Position numbers and translations under genes: made by a program. DNA of 64,000 nucleotides, from assembly GCA_947574135.1 (NCBI GenBank), contig CANPIM010000003.1:1-64000 (forward strand), read 5' to 3'. The DNA is from an uncultured Lachnospiraceae bacterium (GTDB lineage Bacteria; Bacillota; Clostridia; Lachnospirales; Lachnospiraceae). Of this stretch, positions 1 to 10,324 are shown in pieces. Numbering within the stretch: position 1 is the stretch's first letter; every line of letters starts with the position of its first letter. The notes beneath the pieces are model-generated. The model saw only the letters and a program-made list of their open reading frames with translations, was not told where the DNA came from and searched no databases.

Positions 1-174
1 AAAGAGAAACGGGCCAAGGTGGAGGAGCGTGTGGCTGCGCTTCACGAAAGGTATATGGGACACTGGCTGTCAGCGGGATTTTTTACCCGCCGGATTTTGC
101 AGGCATATCCCCATATAAAATCTCACAGACAGGCTTTGCGGGACAGAGCCCGCAGAAAAGATGCCGGGGAATAA
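1..174 (+). CDS. 3' end of an uncharacterised CDS (partial, C-terminal 57 aa)
   Basis: Frame 1 is open from base 1 to TAA at 172-174 (KEKRAKVEERVAALHERYMGHWLSAGFFTRRILQAYPHIKSHRQALRDRARRKDAGE); not identifiable by eye. Confidence 0.45.
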   Translation, partial: KEKRAKVEERVAALHERYMGHWLSAGFFTRRILQAYPHIKSHRQALRDRARRKDAGE

Positions 175-204
175 GGGAAACAGATAAAGCGAGGAATAGA
201 AAAG

Positions 205-1521
205 ATGGCATATTCTACATTTCAGGGAGGCGTACATCCCTTTAAAGGAAAACGTATGTCAAAGGATAAATTTATCCTGGAGTATCTGCCAAAGGGAGAG
301 GTGGTTTATCCCCTTTCTCAGCATATAGGGGCGCCGGCCCGCCCTGTGGTGAAGATAGGAGATCGGGTGCTGGTGGGACAGAAAATTGCGGAGGCCTCCG
401 GCTATGTGTCAGCCCCGGTGCACGCCTCTGTATCCGGAACCGTAAAGGCCATGGAGCTTCGTTTAACGGCAGCTGGCCAGCCTGCTCCCTGTATTGTGGT
501 GGAGAATGACGAGTGGTATGAGGAAGTGGAATACCCGCCGACAGAGCCGGTGGAGAGCCTGACCCGGGAGGAAATCCTGGAGCTTATTCGGGAGGCCGGC
601 GTGGTGGGCATGGGAGGCGCGGGCTTCCCCACCCATGTGAAGCTGGCGGTGAAAAATCCCAGCCGGATTCGGTACGTCATCGTAAACTGTTCCGAGTGTG
701 AGCCTTATCTGACCAGCGATTACCGGCGAATGGTGGAAAATCCCGATTGGCTGATTCTGGGACTGAAGGTGCTTTTGCAGCTCTTTGACAAGGCGGTGGG
801 GATTCTGGCAGTGGAGGATCACAAGCGGGATGCCATTACGGCTCTGCAGATGGCCTCGGGAAATGAACCTCGAATGGAGGTCCATGTGCTGCAGACCAAA
901 TATCCCCAGGGCTGTGAGCGGATGCTGGTGTATGCCTGCACAGGTCGGGAGATCAATTCCTCCATGCTGCCTGCGGATGTAGGCTGCGTGGTAAACAATG
1001 TGGATACCATCTGTGCCATTTACCAGGCAGTGTATTTGAGGCGGCCTTTGACCCGCCGCATTGTCACCGTTACGGGGGATGCCATTGCGGACCCCTGCAA
1101 TTTTGATGTGTGTATTGGGACCAGCTATAAGGAGCTGGTAATGGCGGCCGGAGGCTTTCGGCGGGAGCCCAAGAAAATGATTTCCGGAGGCCCTATGATG
1201 GGGCAGAGCCTTGCCTCCTTAGGCGTACCGGTGGTGAAAACCTCCTCTGCCCTGGTCTGTCTGAGTAAGGATGAGGTAGCCAGCGCCAATCCCAGTCCCT
1301 GTATTCACTGTGGGTACTGTGTGACGGCCTGCCCGGAGCGGCTGATCCCGTCTAAGCTTGCGGATTATGCGGAGCGGTTTCAGGAGGAGCCCTTCCGGAA
1401 ATTATATGGGATGGAATGCATGGAGTGTGGCAGCTGTAGCTTTGTGTGTCCGGCCAAACGGCAGCTGACCCAGTCTATCCGGGCCTTTCGCCGGGAGCTG
1501 CTGGCAAGGGGAAAGAAATAG
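205..1521 (+). CDS. rnfC: Electron transport complex subunit RnfC
   Basis: Starts FQGGVHPFKGK; has GMGGAGFPTHVKL and two C-terminal 4Fe-4S motifs (CIHCGYCVTACP, CMECGSCSFVCP). Confidence 0.93.
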   Translation: MAYSTFQGGVHPFKGKRMSKDKFILEYLPKGEVVYPLSQHIGAPARPVVKIGDRVLVGQKIAEASGYVSAPVHASVSGTVKAMELRLTAAGQPAPCIVVENDEWYEEVEYPPTEPVESLTREEILELIREAGVVGMGGAGFPTHVKLAVKNPSRIRYVIVNCSECEPYLTSDYRRMVENPDWLILGLKVLLQLFDKAVGILAVEDHKRDAITALQMASGNEPRMEVHVLQTKYPQGCERMLVYACTGREINSSMLPADVGCVVNNVDTICAIYQAVYLRRPLTRRIVTVTGDAIADPCNFDVCIGTSYKELVMAAGGFRREPKKMISGGPMMGQSLASLGVPVVKTSSALVCLSKDEVASANPSPCIHCGYCVTACPERLIPSKLADYAERFQEEPFRKLYGMECMECGSCSFVCPAKRQLTQSIRAFRRELLARGKK

Positions 1522-1535
1522 GAGGAGCGATTGTT

Positions 1536-2468
1536 ATGGAAAAATTAATGCATATTTCGGCCACTCCTCATGTCCGTTCACAGATGAGCACAGGGCGAAT
1601 CATGCAGATTGTGCTTTTGTCTCTGGTGCCGGCTTCGGTCTTTGGGGTGGTTCATTTTGGGATGCAGGCCCTGTATCACATGCTGGTGTGCATGGGAACC
1701 TGCGTGGTCACGGAATTTTTATATGAGGCATTTGCGGACAGACCGGTGCGGATCTGGGATTGCAGCTCCTTGGTGACCGGGCTTTTGCTGGCATTATCTT
1801 TGCCGGTTTCCGCGCCCCTCTGGGTAGGAGCCCTGGGAAGCGTGTTTGCCATTCTTGTGATTAAAATGCTGTTCGGAGGCATCGGACAAAATATTGTCAA
1901 TCCGGCTCTGGGAGCCCGCTGCTTTTTAATGCTTTCCTTTGCAGGCATTATGACGAATTTTTCGGCTGACGGTATCAGCGGCCCTACGCCCCTGGCACTT
2001 TTGAGAGCCGGAGAGGCCGTGGATCCGCTGGACATGCTGTTGGGAAATACAGCGGGGACCATTGGGGAGACCTGTGTGGTGGCTCTTGTTTTCGGAGCCA
2101 TGCTTCTTCTGCTGTTTGGCATTATCGATCTGCGCATTCCTGCCAGCTATCTCATAAGCTTTTCGCTGTTTTCCGTGTTTTTTGCCGGGCGGGGCTTTGA
2201 TGCGGTTTATCTGGTATCCCAGCTCTGCGGGGGTGGCCTGATGCTGGGAGCCTGGTTTATGGCCACGGATTTTGTCACCTCCCCCATTACCCCACGGGGA
2301 AAAATTCTCTACGGGGTGCTATTGGGAATACTCACAGGGGTGTTCCGGATCTGGGGCGGCAGCGGGGAGGGGGTCTCCTACGCAATTCTTCTGGGAAATC
2401 TGTCGGTTCCTCTGCTGGAGAAGATCACGGTTCCAAGAGCCTTTGGATGCAGGAGGGGAAAGCGCTGA
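1536..2468 (+). CDS. rnfD: Electron transport complex subunit RnfD
   Basis: MEKLMHISATPHVRSQMSTGRIMQIV with membrane segments and FMN-attachment-like DGISGPTPLALL; start moved to the ATG at 1536 after GGAGGAG. Confidence 0.9.
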   Translation: MEKLMHISATPHVRSQMSTGRIMQIVLLSLVPASVFGVVHFGMQALYHMLVCMGTCVVTEFLYEAFADRPVRIWDCSSLVTGLLLALSLPVSAPLWVGALGSVFAILVIKMLFGGIGQNIVNPALGARCFLMLSFAGIMTNFSADGISGPTPLALLRAGEAVDPLDMLLGNTAGTIGETCVVALVFGAMLLLLFGIIDLRIPASYLISFSLFSVFFAGRGFDAVYLVSQLCGGGLMLGAWFMATDFVTSPITPRGKILYGVLLGILTGVFRIWGGSGEGVSYAILLGNLSVPLLEKITVPRAFGCRRGKR

Positions 2469-2469
2469 G

Positions 2470-3093
2470 ATGATTGGATATGTGAGAGGGCTTGTGGCGT
2501 ATGTGGAGCCGGAGGATGGTCTGGTAGTGGTGGAGGTCGGAGGCATTGGCTATAATATTCAGGTATCCGGCAAGGAATTTTCCCTGCTTCCTGGCCGGGG
2601 AAATGAGATAAGGCTGCATACCTATCTCCAGGTGCGGGAGGATGCCATGCAGCTTTTTGGTTTTTTGGATCGGGAGGATCTGAAATTTTTCCGATTGCTG
2701 ATTGGGGTGAACGGCATTGGTCCCAAGGCAGCGCTGGGGATTCTCTCTGTGTTTGGGGCGGATGAGCTGCGCTTTGCCATTCTGGCTGACGATGCAAAGA
2801 CCATTTCCCGTGCACCGGGAATCGGAGCCAAGACAGCCCGGAAGCTGATTTTGGAGCTTAAGGATAAGCTTTCCCTGGATGATGCCTTTGAAAAGAAGCT
2901 GGCGCACCAGCAGGAGGGAATATCTCCCAAGAGCGCCGGAGACGGCAGCGAGGAGGAGGCTATACAGGCGCTGGTGGCCCTGGGATATTCGGCCTCGGAT
3001 GCCCTGAAGGCAGTTCGGCAGGTGGAGGGGGCGGCGGACATGGAAGTGGAGGAGATTCTGAAGGCAGCCCTGAAGCATATGGCATTTCTGTAG
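2470..3093 (+). CDS. ruvA: Holliday junction branch migration protein RuvA
   Basis: MIGYVRGLVAYVEPEDGLVVVEVGGIGYNIQV, GVNGIGPKAALGILS, GIGAKTARKLILELKDKL; followed by ruvB. Confidence 0.97.
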   Translation: MIGYVRGLVAYVEPEDGLVVVEVGGIGYNIQVSGKEFSLLPGRGNEIRLHTYLQVREDAMQLFGFLDREDLKFFRLLIGVNGIGPKAALGILSVFGADELRFAILADDAKTISRAPGIGAKTARKLILELKDKLSLDDAFEKKLAHQQEGISPKSAGDGSEEEAIQALVALGYSASDALKAVRQVEGAADMEVEEILKAALKHMAFL

Positions 3094-3145
3094 TCAGGAT
3101 ACAGAGGCGCATGGGTTGCAGGCAGAACAAAAATGAGGAGGACAT

Positions 3146-4129
3146 ATGGCCAGACGGATTATTACCACGGACGCCACAGAGGAGGACATTAAGATTGAAT
3201 ATAGCCTGCGGCCTCAGCTGTTGCGGGAATACATCGGTCAGGAGAAGGCAAAGGCCAATCTGAAAATATATATTGAGGCGGCAAAGGGCCGGGGAGAGGC
3301 CCTGGACCATGTGCTGTTTTACGGACCTCCAGGCCTGGGAAAGACCACATTGGCAGGGATTATTGCCAATGAGATGGGGGTTCATATGAAGGTAACCAGC
3401 GGTCCTGCCATAGAAAAGCCCGGGGAAATGGCGGCGATTTTGAATAATCTCCAGGAGGGGGACGTGCTTTTTGTGGATGAGATCCACCGGCTGAACCGGC
3501 AGGTGGAGGAGGTTCTCTATCCGGCTATGGAGGACTATGCCATTGATATTGTCGTTGGAAAGGGCGCCACAGCCCGATCCATTCGCCTGGATCTGCCCCA
3601 TTTTACCCTGATTGGGGCCACCACCCGGGCCGGGCTTTTGACAGCCCCTCTGCGGGATCGGTTTGGAGTGGTGCATCATCTGGAGTTTTATACAGAGGAG
3701 GAGCTTCAGGTGATTGTGACCCGGTCCGCCCAGGTGCTGCAGGTGGAAATTGACGGAGAGGGAGCCCTGGAAATTGCCCGTCGGTCCCGGGGAACCCCAA
3801 GGCTGGCCAACCGGCTGTTAAAGCGGGTGCGGGATTTTGCCCAGGTGAAATACGACGGGAAAATTTCCGGGGAAATTGCCAGGTTTGCTCTGGATCTGCT
3901 GGAGGTGGATAAAAATGGCCTGGATCAGACAGACCGGCTGATTCTGCGGACCATGATGGAGAAATTTGCCGGGGGACCGGTAGGGCTGGATACCTTGGCT
4001 GCGGCTATTGGGGAGGATGCAGGGACCATTGAGGATGTGTATGAGCCGTTTCTCATAAAAAATGGTTTTATCAACCGGACACCACGGGGCCGGGTGGTTT
4101 CAGAGCTGGCCTACCTGCACCTGGGTTAG
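3146..4129 (+). CDS. ruvB: Holliday junction helicase RuvB
   Basis: [19 protein letters not shown], Walker [12 protein letters not shown], Walker [25 protein letters not shown]. Confidence 0.98.
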   Translation: MARRIITTDATEEDIKIEYSLRPQLLREYIGQEKAKANLKIYIEAAKGRGEALDHVLFYGPPGLGKTTLAGIIANEMGVHMKVTSGPAIEKPGEMAAILNNLQEGDVLFVDEIHRLNRQVEEVLYPAMEDYAIDIVVGKGATARSIRLDLPHFTLIGATTRAGLLTAPLRDRFGVVHHLEFYTEEELQVIVTRSAQVLQVEIDGEGALEIARRSRGTPRLANRLLKRVRDFAQVKYDGKISGEIARFALDLLEVDKNGLDQTDRLILRTMMEKFAGGPVGLDTLAAAIGEDAGTIEDVYEPFLIKNGFINRTPRGRVVSELAYLHLG

Positions 4130-4147
4130 CCGGGACAAAAATATTCA

Positions 4148-4177
4148 TTGCTTTTGGGTGGGCAGATAGGGTATACT
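4148..4177 (+). promoter_or_regulatory. Putative sigma-A promoter upstream of zapA
   Basis: TTGCTT (4148-4153), 18-nt spacer, TATACT (4172-4177). Confidence 0.4.
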
Positions 4178-4255
4178 GTAGAAAAGAGATACCGGGGCTG
4201 TGATCCAGTGGGGCTGGCCGTGGGACTGTGAGTAAAAAATACGAGGGCGTGGGAT

Positions 4256-5026
4256 ATGGCATCGAAAAACATTGCAGAGGTAGTGATTGCCGGGAGAGTT
4301 CTAAAAATTACAGGCTATGAGAGCACAGAGTATCTGCATCAGGTTGCGGCCTATATCAATGATAAGATCGGGGAATTTGAGCAGCTGGAGGGCTACCGCA
4401 GGCAGTCCAGCGATCAGAAGCAAATTATGATCTATATGAATCTTGCGGATGATTTCTTCAAGGCCAGGCGCCAGGCGGATCAGCAGAAGCAGGAGCTGGA
4501 AAAAAAGGAAAAGGAAATGTACAGCCTAAAGCATGATCTGGTTGAGAGCCAAATGGCTCATGAGAATCTGGAGAGAAGCTCCAGGGAGGAGCAGGAGAGA
4601 CTTTCTCAGGAGGCAAAGGATAAGCTTGAGAGCGCCAAAAAGACCTGGAAGGAAAAGCAGGAGCAGCAGGAGCAGGAGCTTCGGGAGAGCTTAGCCCGGG
4701 AGTATGAGGAAAAGCTTGCGGCTGTCAGCGAAGAGCTTCGGGCCCAGGCGGAGAAGGCAGAGGCGGAGCTTCGGACCCAGGCAGAAAAGGCGGAGGCGGA
4801 GCTTCGGACCCAGGCAGAAAAGACGGAGGCGGAGCTTCGGGAGAGTCTGAGGAAGGAATACGAGAAGAAGCTTTTGACTGCGGAGGAGAAAAAGGGAGAG
4901 TCCCACCAGGAGGCTGAGGGGCTTCGGGCGCAGATTCGGGAGCTGCGTCATGAGATTATGAAGCTGGAGGCCGAGGCCAGAGGCCGGGGAAACAAAAATT
5001 ACGGAAATCGTTCGAATGGAAATTAG
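4256..5026 (+). CDS. zapA: ZapA family cell division protein with long C-terminal coiled coil
   Basis: N-terminus NIAEVVIAGRVLKITGYESTEYLHQVAAYINDKI is ZapA-like; remainder is a long charged coiled coil. Confidence 0.85.
   Translation: MASKNIAEVVIAGRVLKITGYESTEYLHQVAAYINDKIGEFEQLEGYRRQSSDQKQIMIYMNLADDFFKARRQADQQKQELEKKEKEMYSLKHDLVESQMAHENLERSSREEQERLSQEAKDKLESAKKTWKEKQEQQEQELRESLAREYEEKLAAVSEELRAQAEKAEAELRTQAEKAEAELRTQAEKTEAELRESLRKEYEKKLLTAEEKKGESHQEAEGLRAQIRELRHEIMKLEAEARGRGNKNYGNRSNGN
4736..4840 (+). repeat. 33-bp in-frame tandem repeat in zapA coiled coil
   Basis: Encodes about three copies of the 11-residue unit QAEKAEAELRT. Confidence 0.85.
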
Positions 5027-5152
5027 CGTGGAAGCTTAAACACAGTGGAGAATAACAGACACAGGGGAAAGAAACCGCCGCAAAAGAAGGGAACCAGGAA
5101 GAGAGGGGATGGATTTGCAGCGGTTTTTTTGTATGACGGAGAGGACAGAGGA

Positions 5153-7501
5153 ATGAAAAAAAAGGTAGAGCTTTTGGCGCCAGCCGGATCCTGGGAGAGT
5201 ATGCAGGCCGCCATAAGTGCGGGAGCAGATGCAGTTTATATGGGGGGACTTCGGTTTGGGGCGAGAGCCTATGCAGATAATCTTGATCAGGAGAAGCTTC
5301 TGCGAGCCATTGATTATGTGCATCTCCATGGAGGACGGTTATATTTAACGGTAAATACGCTTCTGAAGGAGGAGGAGCTGGAGGGATTGACCGGGTACCT
5401 TCGGCCCTATTATCTTCAGGGATTGGATGGGGTGATTGTACAGGACCTGGGAGTCTGGGAGCATATCCGCCGGGAGTTCCCCGGACTTCCCCTCCATGTG
5501 AGTACCCAGATGACCCTCCTGGGGGCGGAGGGAGCCGCTTTGCTAAAGGAGCTTGGAGCTTCCCGGATTGTTCCGGCCCGGGAGCTGTCTCTGAAGGAAA
5601 TCCGTGCCATAAAGCAAAAGGCAGACATTGAGGTGGAGACCTTCATCCACGGAGCCCTGTGTTACTGCTATTCCGGCCAATGTCTGTTTAGCAGCCTCCT
5701 GGGAGGACGCAGCGGAAACCGGGGACGGTGTGCCCAGCCCTGCCGTCTCCCCTATCAGGCCTTTGAGGAGATCAGGGGAAAGAGAAATAGAATCTCCCGA
5801 AAGGGGGAGGAATATCTCTTAAGTCCCCGGGATCTCTGTACCGTAGAGCTGATTCCAGAGCTTTTGGAGGCGGGGATTGATTCGTTTAAAATTGAGGGCC
5901 GGATGAAGCGGCCGGAGTACACGGCCGGTGTGGTGCAGGTATACCGGAAATATATCGACCAATATGAGGAGCGGGGCCGGGAGGGATACCGGGTGGAGCC
6001 GGAGGATAGGGAGATTCTTAGCGCCCTGTATAACCGGGGAGGCTTTACAGCGGGTTATTACCGACAAAAGAATGGCAGGGACATGATTTCCCTGGTGCGG
6101 CCCAACCACTTTGAGGAGATGTCTGGCTCAAAGGAGGATCGGGGGCTTTGGGAGCGGCGCCGGTATGAGGAGCTCCTGGACAAGCTTGGAAGAGCCTATG
6201 TGGAGCAGGAGAAAAAGGAAAAAATTCAGGGAACCTTAAGGGTTTTCAAAGAAAAGCCCAAGGTTCTTCTGTTAAAATGGAAGGATATCCAGATTCAGGT
6301 AGAGGGAGAGCCGGCGCAGGAGCCCAAGAACCGGCCGATGACGGAGACGGAAATCCGCAAACAAATGGAAAAGACGGGAAATACTCCCTTTGTGTGGGAG
6401 CGGCTGGTTATTGAGACAGAAGTCCCTGTGTTTCTTCCCCTGCAAAGCTTAAACGAGCTGCGCCGCCGGGGGCTTTCGGAGTTGGAGAAAAGGATCTGTG
6501 AGAAATGGCGCAGAAAGGAGCAGGAGATCCCGGATGCTGCGCGGACAGCCCAGGGGGAGGTGTCGGGAGGAGCAGCCGGTCAAGGCCTGGAAGGAGTCCC
6601 GGCTGATGGAAGGATAGAAAGAAGGGAAAAAGCAGGGGGACAGCAGGGAGGAATGGGATGGACACCGGCCCTTCGGGTGCAGGTGGATGAGCCCTGGATG
6701 CTGGATCGGGTGCTTAAGGAGCCCCTGGTGGACGGGGTGTATGTAGACGGAGAGGTCTTTTTTCAGCCTTTGCCTGGCCGGGAGAGGAAGGTCCTGACCG
6801 GGGCGGAGGTGGCCGAGCGCTGTAGGAAGGCCGGGAAGAAGTGTTATCTGGTGATGCCGGATATTTTCCGTGAGGAGCAGAAAAGCTTTTATGAGACCTG
6901 GTATCCGGAGCTTTTGCAAGCCGGCTTTCAGGGAATGCTGGTGCGGAACCTGGATGAGGTGCAGTTTTTGCGTGAGAGAGGCTATGAGGGAGAATGGATT
7001 CCCGATACCAAGCTTTATACCTTTAATCAGGAGGCACGCCAGGTTTTGGTGAAGCTTGGAGCGTCTTTTTCCACTCTGCCCTGTGAGCTCAACGAGCGGG
7101 AGCTGCAAAGAAGAGGCTGCCGGGGGGATGAGCTGGTGGTGTACGGCTATCAGCCTATGATGGTTACGGCCAACTGTGTGGCTAAGACCCTGGGGAGCTG
7201 TAAAAAGGAGCCGGGATTTTTGTATCTTCAGGATCGATATCGGAAGATGTTTCCTGTGAGGCGGTGCTGCGCCAGCTGTTATAATATTATTTACAACAGT
7301 GCACCTTTGTATCTTCTGGACTGTGTGAGGGAGCTTTCCCGCCTGCAGCCGGGAAGCATTCGCCTGCATTTTACCATGGAGGATGAAAAAAACCTGGGAA
7401 GTATTCTTGAGGAGGCGGTGAAGGTTTTCAAGCTGGGGGCATCTCCGTCCCTTTCTCCGGAGGCATTTACCCGGGGACATCTGAAACGAGGAGTAGAGTA
7501 G
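5153..7501 (+). CDS. U32 family peptidase
   Basis: KVELLAPAGSWESMQAAISAGADAVYMGG, FIHGALCYCYSGQCLFSSLLGGRSGNRGRCAQPCR; start ATG 5153. Confidence 0.95.
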   Translation: MKKKVELLAPAGSWESMQAAISAGADAVYMGGLRFGARAYADNLDQEKLLRAIDYVHLHGGRLYLTVNTLLKEEELEGLTGYLRPYYLQGLDGVIVQDLGVWEHIRREFPGLPLHVSTQMTLLGAEGAALLKELGASRIVPARELSLKEIRAIKQKADIEVETFIHGALCYCYSGQCLFSSLLGGRSGNRGRCAQPCRLPYQAFEEIRGKRNRISRKGEEYLLSPRDLCTVELIPELLEAGIDSFKIEGRMKRPEYTAGVVQVYRKYIDQYEERGREGYRVEPEDREILSALYNRGGFTAGYYRQKNGRDMISLVRPNHFEEMSGSKEDRGLWERRRYEELLDKLGRAYVEQEKKEKIQGTLRVFKEKPKVLLLKWKDIQIQVEGEPAQEPKNRPMTETEIRKQMEKTGNTPFVWERLVIETEVPVFLPLQSLNELRRRGLSELEKRICEKWRRKEQEIPDAARTAQGEVSGGAAGQGLEGVPADGRIERREKAGGQQGGMGWTPALRVQVDEPWMLDRVLKEPLVDGVYVDGEVFFQPLPGRERKVLTGAEVAERCRKAGKKCYLVMPDIFREEQKSFYETWYPELLQAGFQGMLVRNLDEVQFLRERGYEGEWIPDTKLYTFNQEARQVLVKLGASFSTLPCELNERELQRRGCRGDELVVYGYQPMMVTANCVAKTLGSCKKEPGFLYLQDRYRKMFPVRRCCASCYNIIYNSAPLYLLDCVRELSRLQPGSIRLHFTMEDEKNLGSILEEAVKVFKLGASPSLSPEAFTRGHLKRGVE

Positions 7502-8872
7502 ATGACCAATTTGATTGTGGAGCTGTCCAAATATGGTCTGGCTATTTTGGCGGCGCTCTATACGCTTATGAGCTTTTTCATATTAAAACAGAAGGGGGCC
7601 GGGCAGGAAAAAGGCTTTGGGCTGCAGCGGGTGATTTTGTTCTTTTTGCATTTTCTGGCCTATGCGGTGATGTATTTGCAGGCGGAAAATGATAAGCTTC
7701 TGGTCTTTTATGTGGCCCAGGTGCTGCTGGTGTCCCTGGTTCAGATTTTGTTCCAGGCTGTGTATCCGGGAACCAACCGGCTTGTGCTGAACAATATGTG
7801 CTTTTTGCTGTCCGTGGGGTTTATTGTGCTCACCCGTCTGTCCTATGACGGGGCGGTGAAGCAGTTCCAGATTGCTCTGGCGTCATTGCTGGTGTGTTTT
7901 TTTGTACCCTTTCTCATCCGGAAGCTTGGGTTTTTATCCCGAATTTCCTGGCTGTATGGGGGCGTGGGCCTGTTCCTTTTGGTGATGGTGATGCTGTTTG
8001 GAAAAAACAGCAATGGAGCAAAGCTGGCGTTAAGTCTGGGAAACAATTTTGCCTTACAGCCCTCAGAGTTTGTAAAAATTTTGTTTGCACTGTTTACAGC
8101 CTCCCGCCTGGCCAAATCCACGGCTCTTTGGGATGTGGCAGTAACCAGTCTTGTGGCTGGGGCCCATGTGGTGATTCTGGTGCTCTCCAAGGATCTGGGA
8201 GGCGCTTTGATATTTTTTGTCATGTATCTCATTGTGCTGTATGTGGCGGCGAAAAGGCCTTTGTATCTCTTTGGCGGCCTGGCGGCCGGGTGTGTGGCTT
8301 CCTTTGTCGCCTACCAGTTGTTTGCCCATGTGCGGGTGCGGGTGCTGGCCTGGAGCGATCCCTTTTCTTATATTGATAAGGAGGGCTATCAGATCACCCA
8401 GTCTTTGTTTGCCATTGGGACCGGCGGGTGGTTTGGCATGGGACTTTTTCAGGGAACCCCCAATAAGATTCCCTATGTGGAGCAGGATTTCGTTTTTTCA
8501 GCCGTGGCCGAGGAGCTGGGAGGCATTTTTGCCATCTGTCTGATTCTGGTTTGTCTCAGCAGCTTTTTGATGTTTGTGAATATTGCCATGCAGCTTCGAG
8601 AGCCTTTTTATCGGCTGGCTGCCCTGGGGCTTGGAACGCTGTACGGTTTTCAGGTGTTTTTGACCATTGGCGGGGGGATCAAATGCATACCCTCCACAGG
8701 CGTAACCCTGCCCCTGGTGAGCTATGGGGGAAGCTCTCTCTTAGCCAGCCTTCTGAGCTTTTCCATTATTCAGGGTATGTATCTGTTGCGGGAGGATGAG
8801 GAGACCAAAATTGAAAAAGAAAAGCGCGTCCCCAAAAGGGAAAAGACTAAAAAAATCAAAAAAGAATCATGA
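7502..8872 (+). CDS. FtsW/RodA/SpoVE family SEDS protein
   Basis: Multi-TM; LQPSEFVKI, GIKCIPSTGVTLPLVSYGGSSLLASL. Confidence 0.94.
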   Translation: MTNLIVELSKYGLAILAALYTLMSFFILKQKGAGQEKGFGLQRVILFFLHFLAYAVMYLQAENDKLLVFYVAQVLLVSLVQILFQAVYPGTNRLVLNNMCFLLSVGFIVLTRLSYDGAVKQFQIALASLLVCFFVPFLIRKLGFLSRISWLYGGVGLFLLVMVMLFGKNSNGAKLALSLGNNFALQPSEFVKILFALFTASRLAKSTALWDVAVTSLVAGAHVVILVLSKDLGGALIFFVMYLIVLYVAAKRPLYLFGGLAAGCVASFVAYQLFAHVRVRVLAWSDPFSYIDKEGYQITQSLFAIGTGGWFGMGLFQGTPNKIPYVEQDFVFSAVAEELGGIFAICLILVCLSSFLMFVNIAMQLREPFYRLAALGLGTLYGFQVFLTIGGGIKCIPSTGVTLPLVSYGGSSLLASLLSFSIIQGMYLLREDEETKIEKEKRVPKREKTKKIKKES

Positions 8873-8873
8873 G

Positions 8874-10283
8874 ATGGCCATGGTCACCTACCTGTTTACA
8901 GGCCTCTTTACCCTGCTTATCGGGTATCTGGTGTATTTTGAAGGGGTTTTGCGTGTGGATGTGATCAACAATCCCTATAATTCCAGGCAGGAGACCTTTG
9001 CGGAGCATGTGATTCGAGGGAAAATTCTGGCTTCGGACGGCACGGTGCTGGCGGAGACTCTGGTGGCCCCGGATGGCACGGAGACTCGTTCCTACCCTTA
9101 TGGGGCGATCTTTGCCCATGTGGTAGGCTATGGGAGCCACGGACGCTCCGGGGTGGAGGCCCTGGGAAATTTTAATCTCCTGACCTCCAATGCATTTTTG
9201 CCGGAACGCATTACCCGGGAGCTGAAGGAGGAAAAAAATGTGGGGGATAATCTGGTGACGACCTTGGACATGGATTTGCAGCGAGCCGCCTTTGCAGCCC
9301 TGGGGGATCAGCGAGGGGCTGTGGTGGCCCTGGAGCCCTCCACAGGGAAGATTCTCTGTATGGTGTCCAAGCCGGATTTTGATCCCAATGAGATTGCCAG
9401 TCAGTGGGAGCATTGGAATTCCCTGGAATCCCAGGACAGCGTGCTCTACAACCGTGCCACCCAGGGGCTCTATGCGCCGGGATCGGTGTTTAAGGTGGTG
9501 ACTCTTTTGGCTTACTTAAGGGAGAATCCGGAGGCGGAGGAGACCACCTTCTCATGCAGCGGTTCCCTCACCCAGGGGGAGTATACCATCAGCTGTTATG
9601 GAAAAAAGGCCCACGGCACCCAGTCTCTACAGAAGGCCTTTGCCAATTCCTGCAATACGGCCTTTTCCCAGATCGGCCTGGAATTGGATCTCACAGCCTT
9701 TTCCCGGACCTGTGACGGCTTACTTTTCGGAAAGGAGCTGCCTGTGCCCATTCCCTATTCCATCAGCTCCTTTGCCCTGAAGCCAGGGGCCGGGGATCAT
9801 GAGAGAATGATGACAGCTATGGGGCAGGGACAGACCATGGTTTCCCCCATGCATATGGCGCTGATTACCTCCAGCATTGCCAACCATGGGGTTCTCATGG
9901 AGCCCTACCTCATTGACCGGGTGGAGAATTATACCGGGGAGCTGGTGCGTACCTGGAAGCCCAGAGTCTATGGAGCCCTGATGACAGATATGGAATCCCA
10001 AAAGCTTACGGAGTATATGGAGCAGGTGGTTGAGGAGGGAACGGCCAAGAGCTTAAAAAACCTGCCAATTTCTGTGGCCGGAAAAACGGGAAGCGCCGAG
10101 TACAGCAGTGACAAGAGCAAGAGTCATGCCTGGTTCATAGGCTTTACCACGGAGGAGGAGCGGGATTTGGCGGTCTGCGTGCTGGTAGAGGGGGCTGGCT
10201 CCGGCGGAGAGCACGCGGTGCCCATTGCCCGGGTATTGTTTGAGGCGTATTATTCGGGGAGGCGGGATAGTGAGAATGATTGA
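8874..10283 (+). CDS. Penicillin-binding protein transpeptidase (PbpA-like)
   Basis: GAVVALEPSTGKILCMVSKPDFDPN, YAPGSVFKVVTLLA, AGKTGSAEYS; overlaps the SEDS gene end. Start could be upstream at 8796. Confidence 0.93.
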   Translation: MAMVTYLFTGLFTLLIGYLVYFEGVLRVDVINNPYNSRQETFAEHVIRGKILASDGTVLAETLVAPDGTETRSYPYGAIFAHVVGYGSHGRSGVEALGNFNLLTSNAFLPERITRELKEEKNVGDNLVTTLDMDLQRAAFAALGDQRGAVVALEPSTGKILCMVSKPDFDPNEIASQWEHWNSLESQDSVLYNRATQGLYAPGSVFKVVTLLAYLRENPEAEETTFSCSGSLTQGEYTISCYGKKAHGTQSLQKAFANSCNTAFSQIGLELDLTAFSRTCDGLLFGKELPVPIPYSISSFALKPGAGDHERMMTAMGQGQTMVSPMHMALITSSIANHGVLMEPYLIDRVENYTGELVRTWKPRVYGALMTDMESQKLTEYMEQVVEEGTAKSLKNLPISVAGKTGSAEYSSDKSKSHAWFIGFTTEEERDLAVCVLVEGAGSGGEHAVPIARVLFEAYYSGRRDSEND

Positions 10284-10308
10284 CGAAAAAGCCAAATTAT
10301 GCTAGACT
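10280..10308 (+). promoter_or_regulatory. Putative promoter of the cobalamin operon
   Basis: TTGACG (10280-10285), 17-nt spacer, TAGACT (10303-10308), just upstream of the riboswitch. Confidence 0.6.
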
Positions 10309-10324
10309 AAATATGGCAAAAAGA

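Noticed and set aside
6449-7480. 343-aa minus-strand ORF
   Set aside because: Antisense to the U32 peptidase, which has clear motifs.
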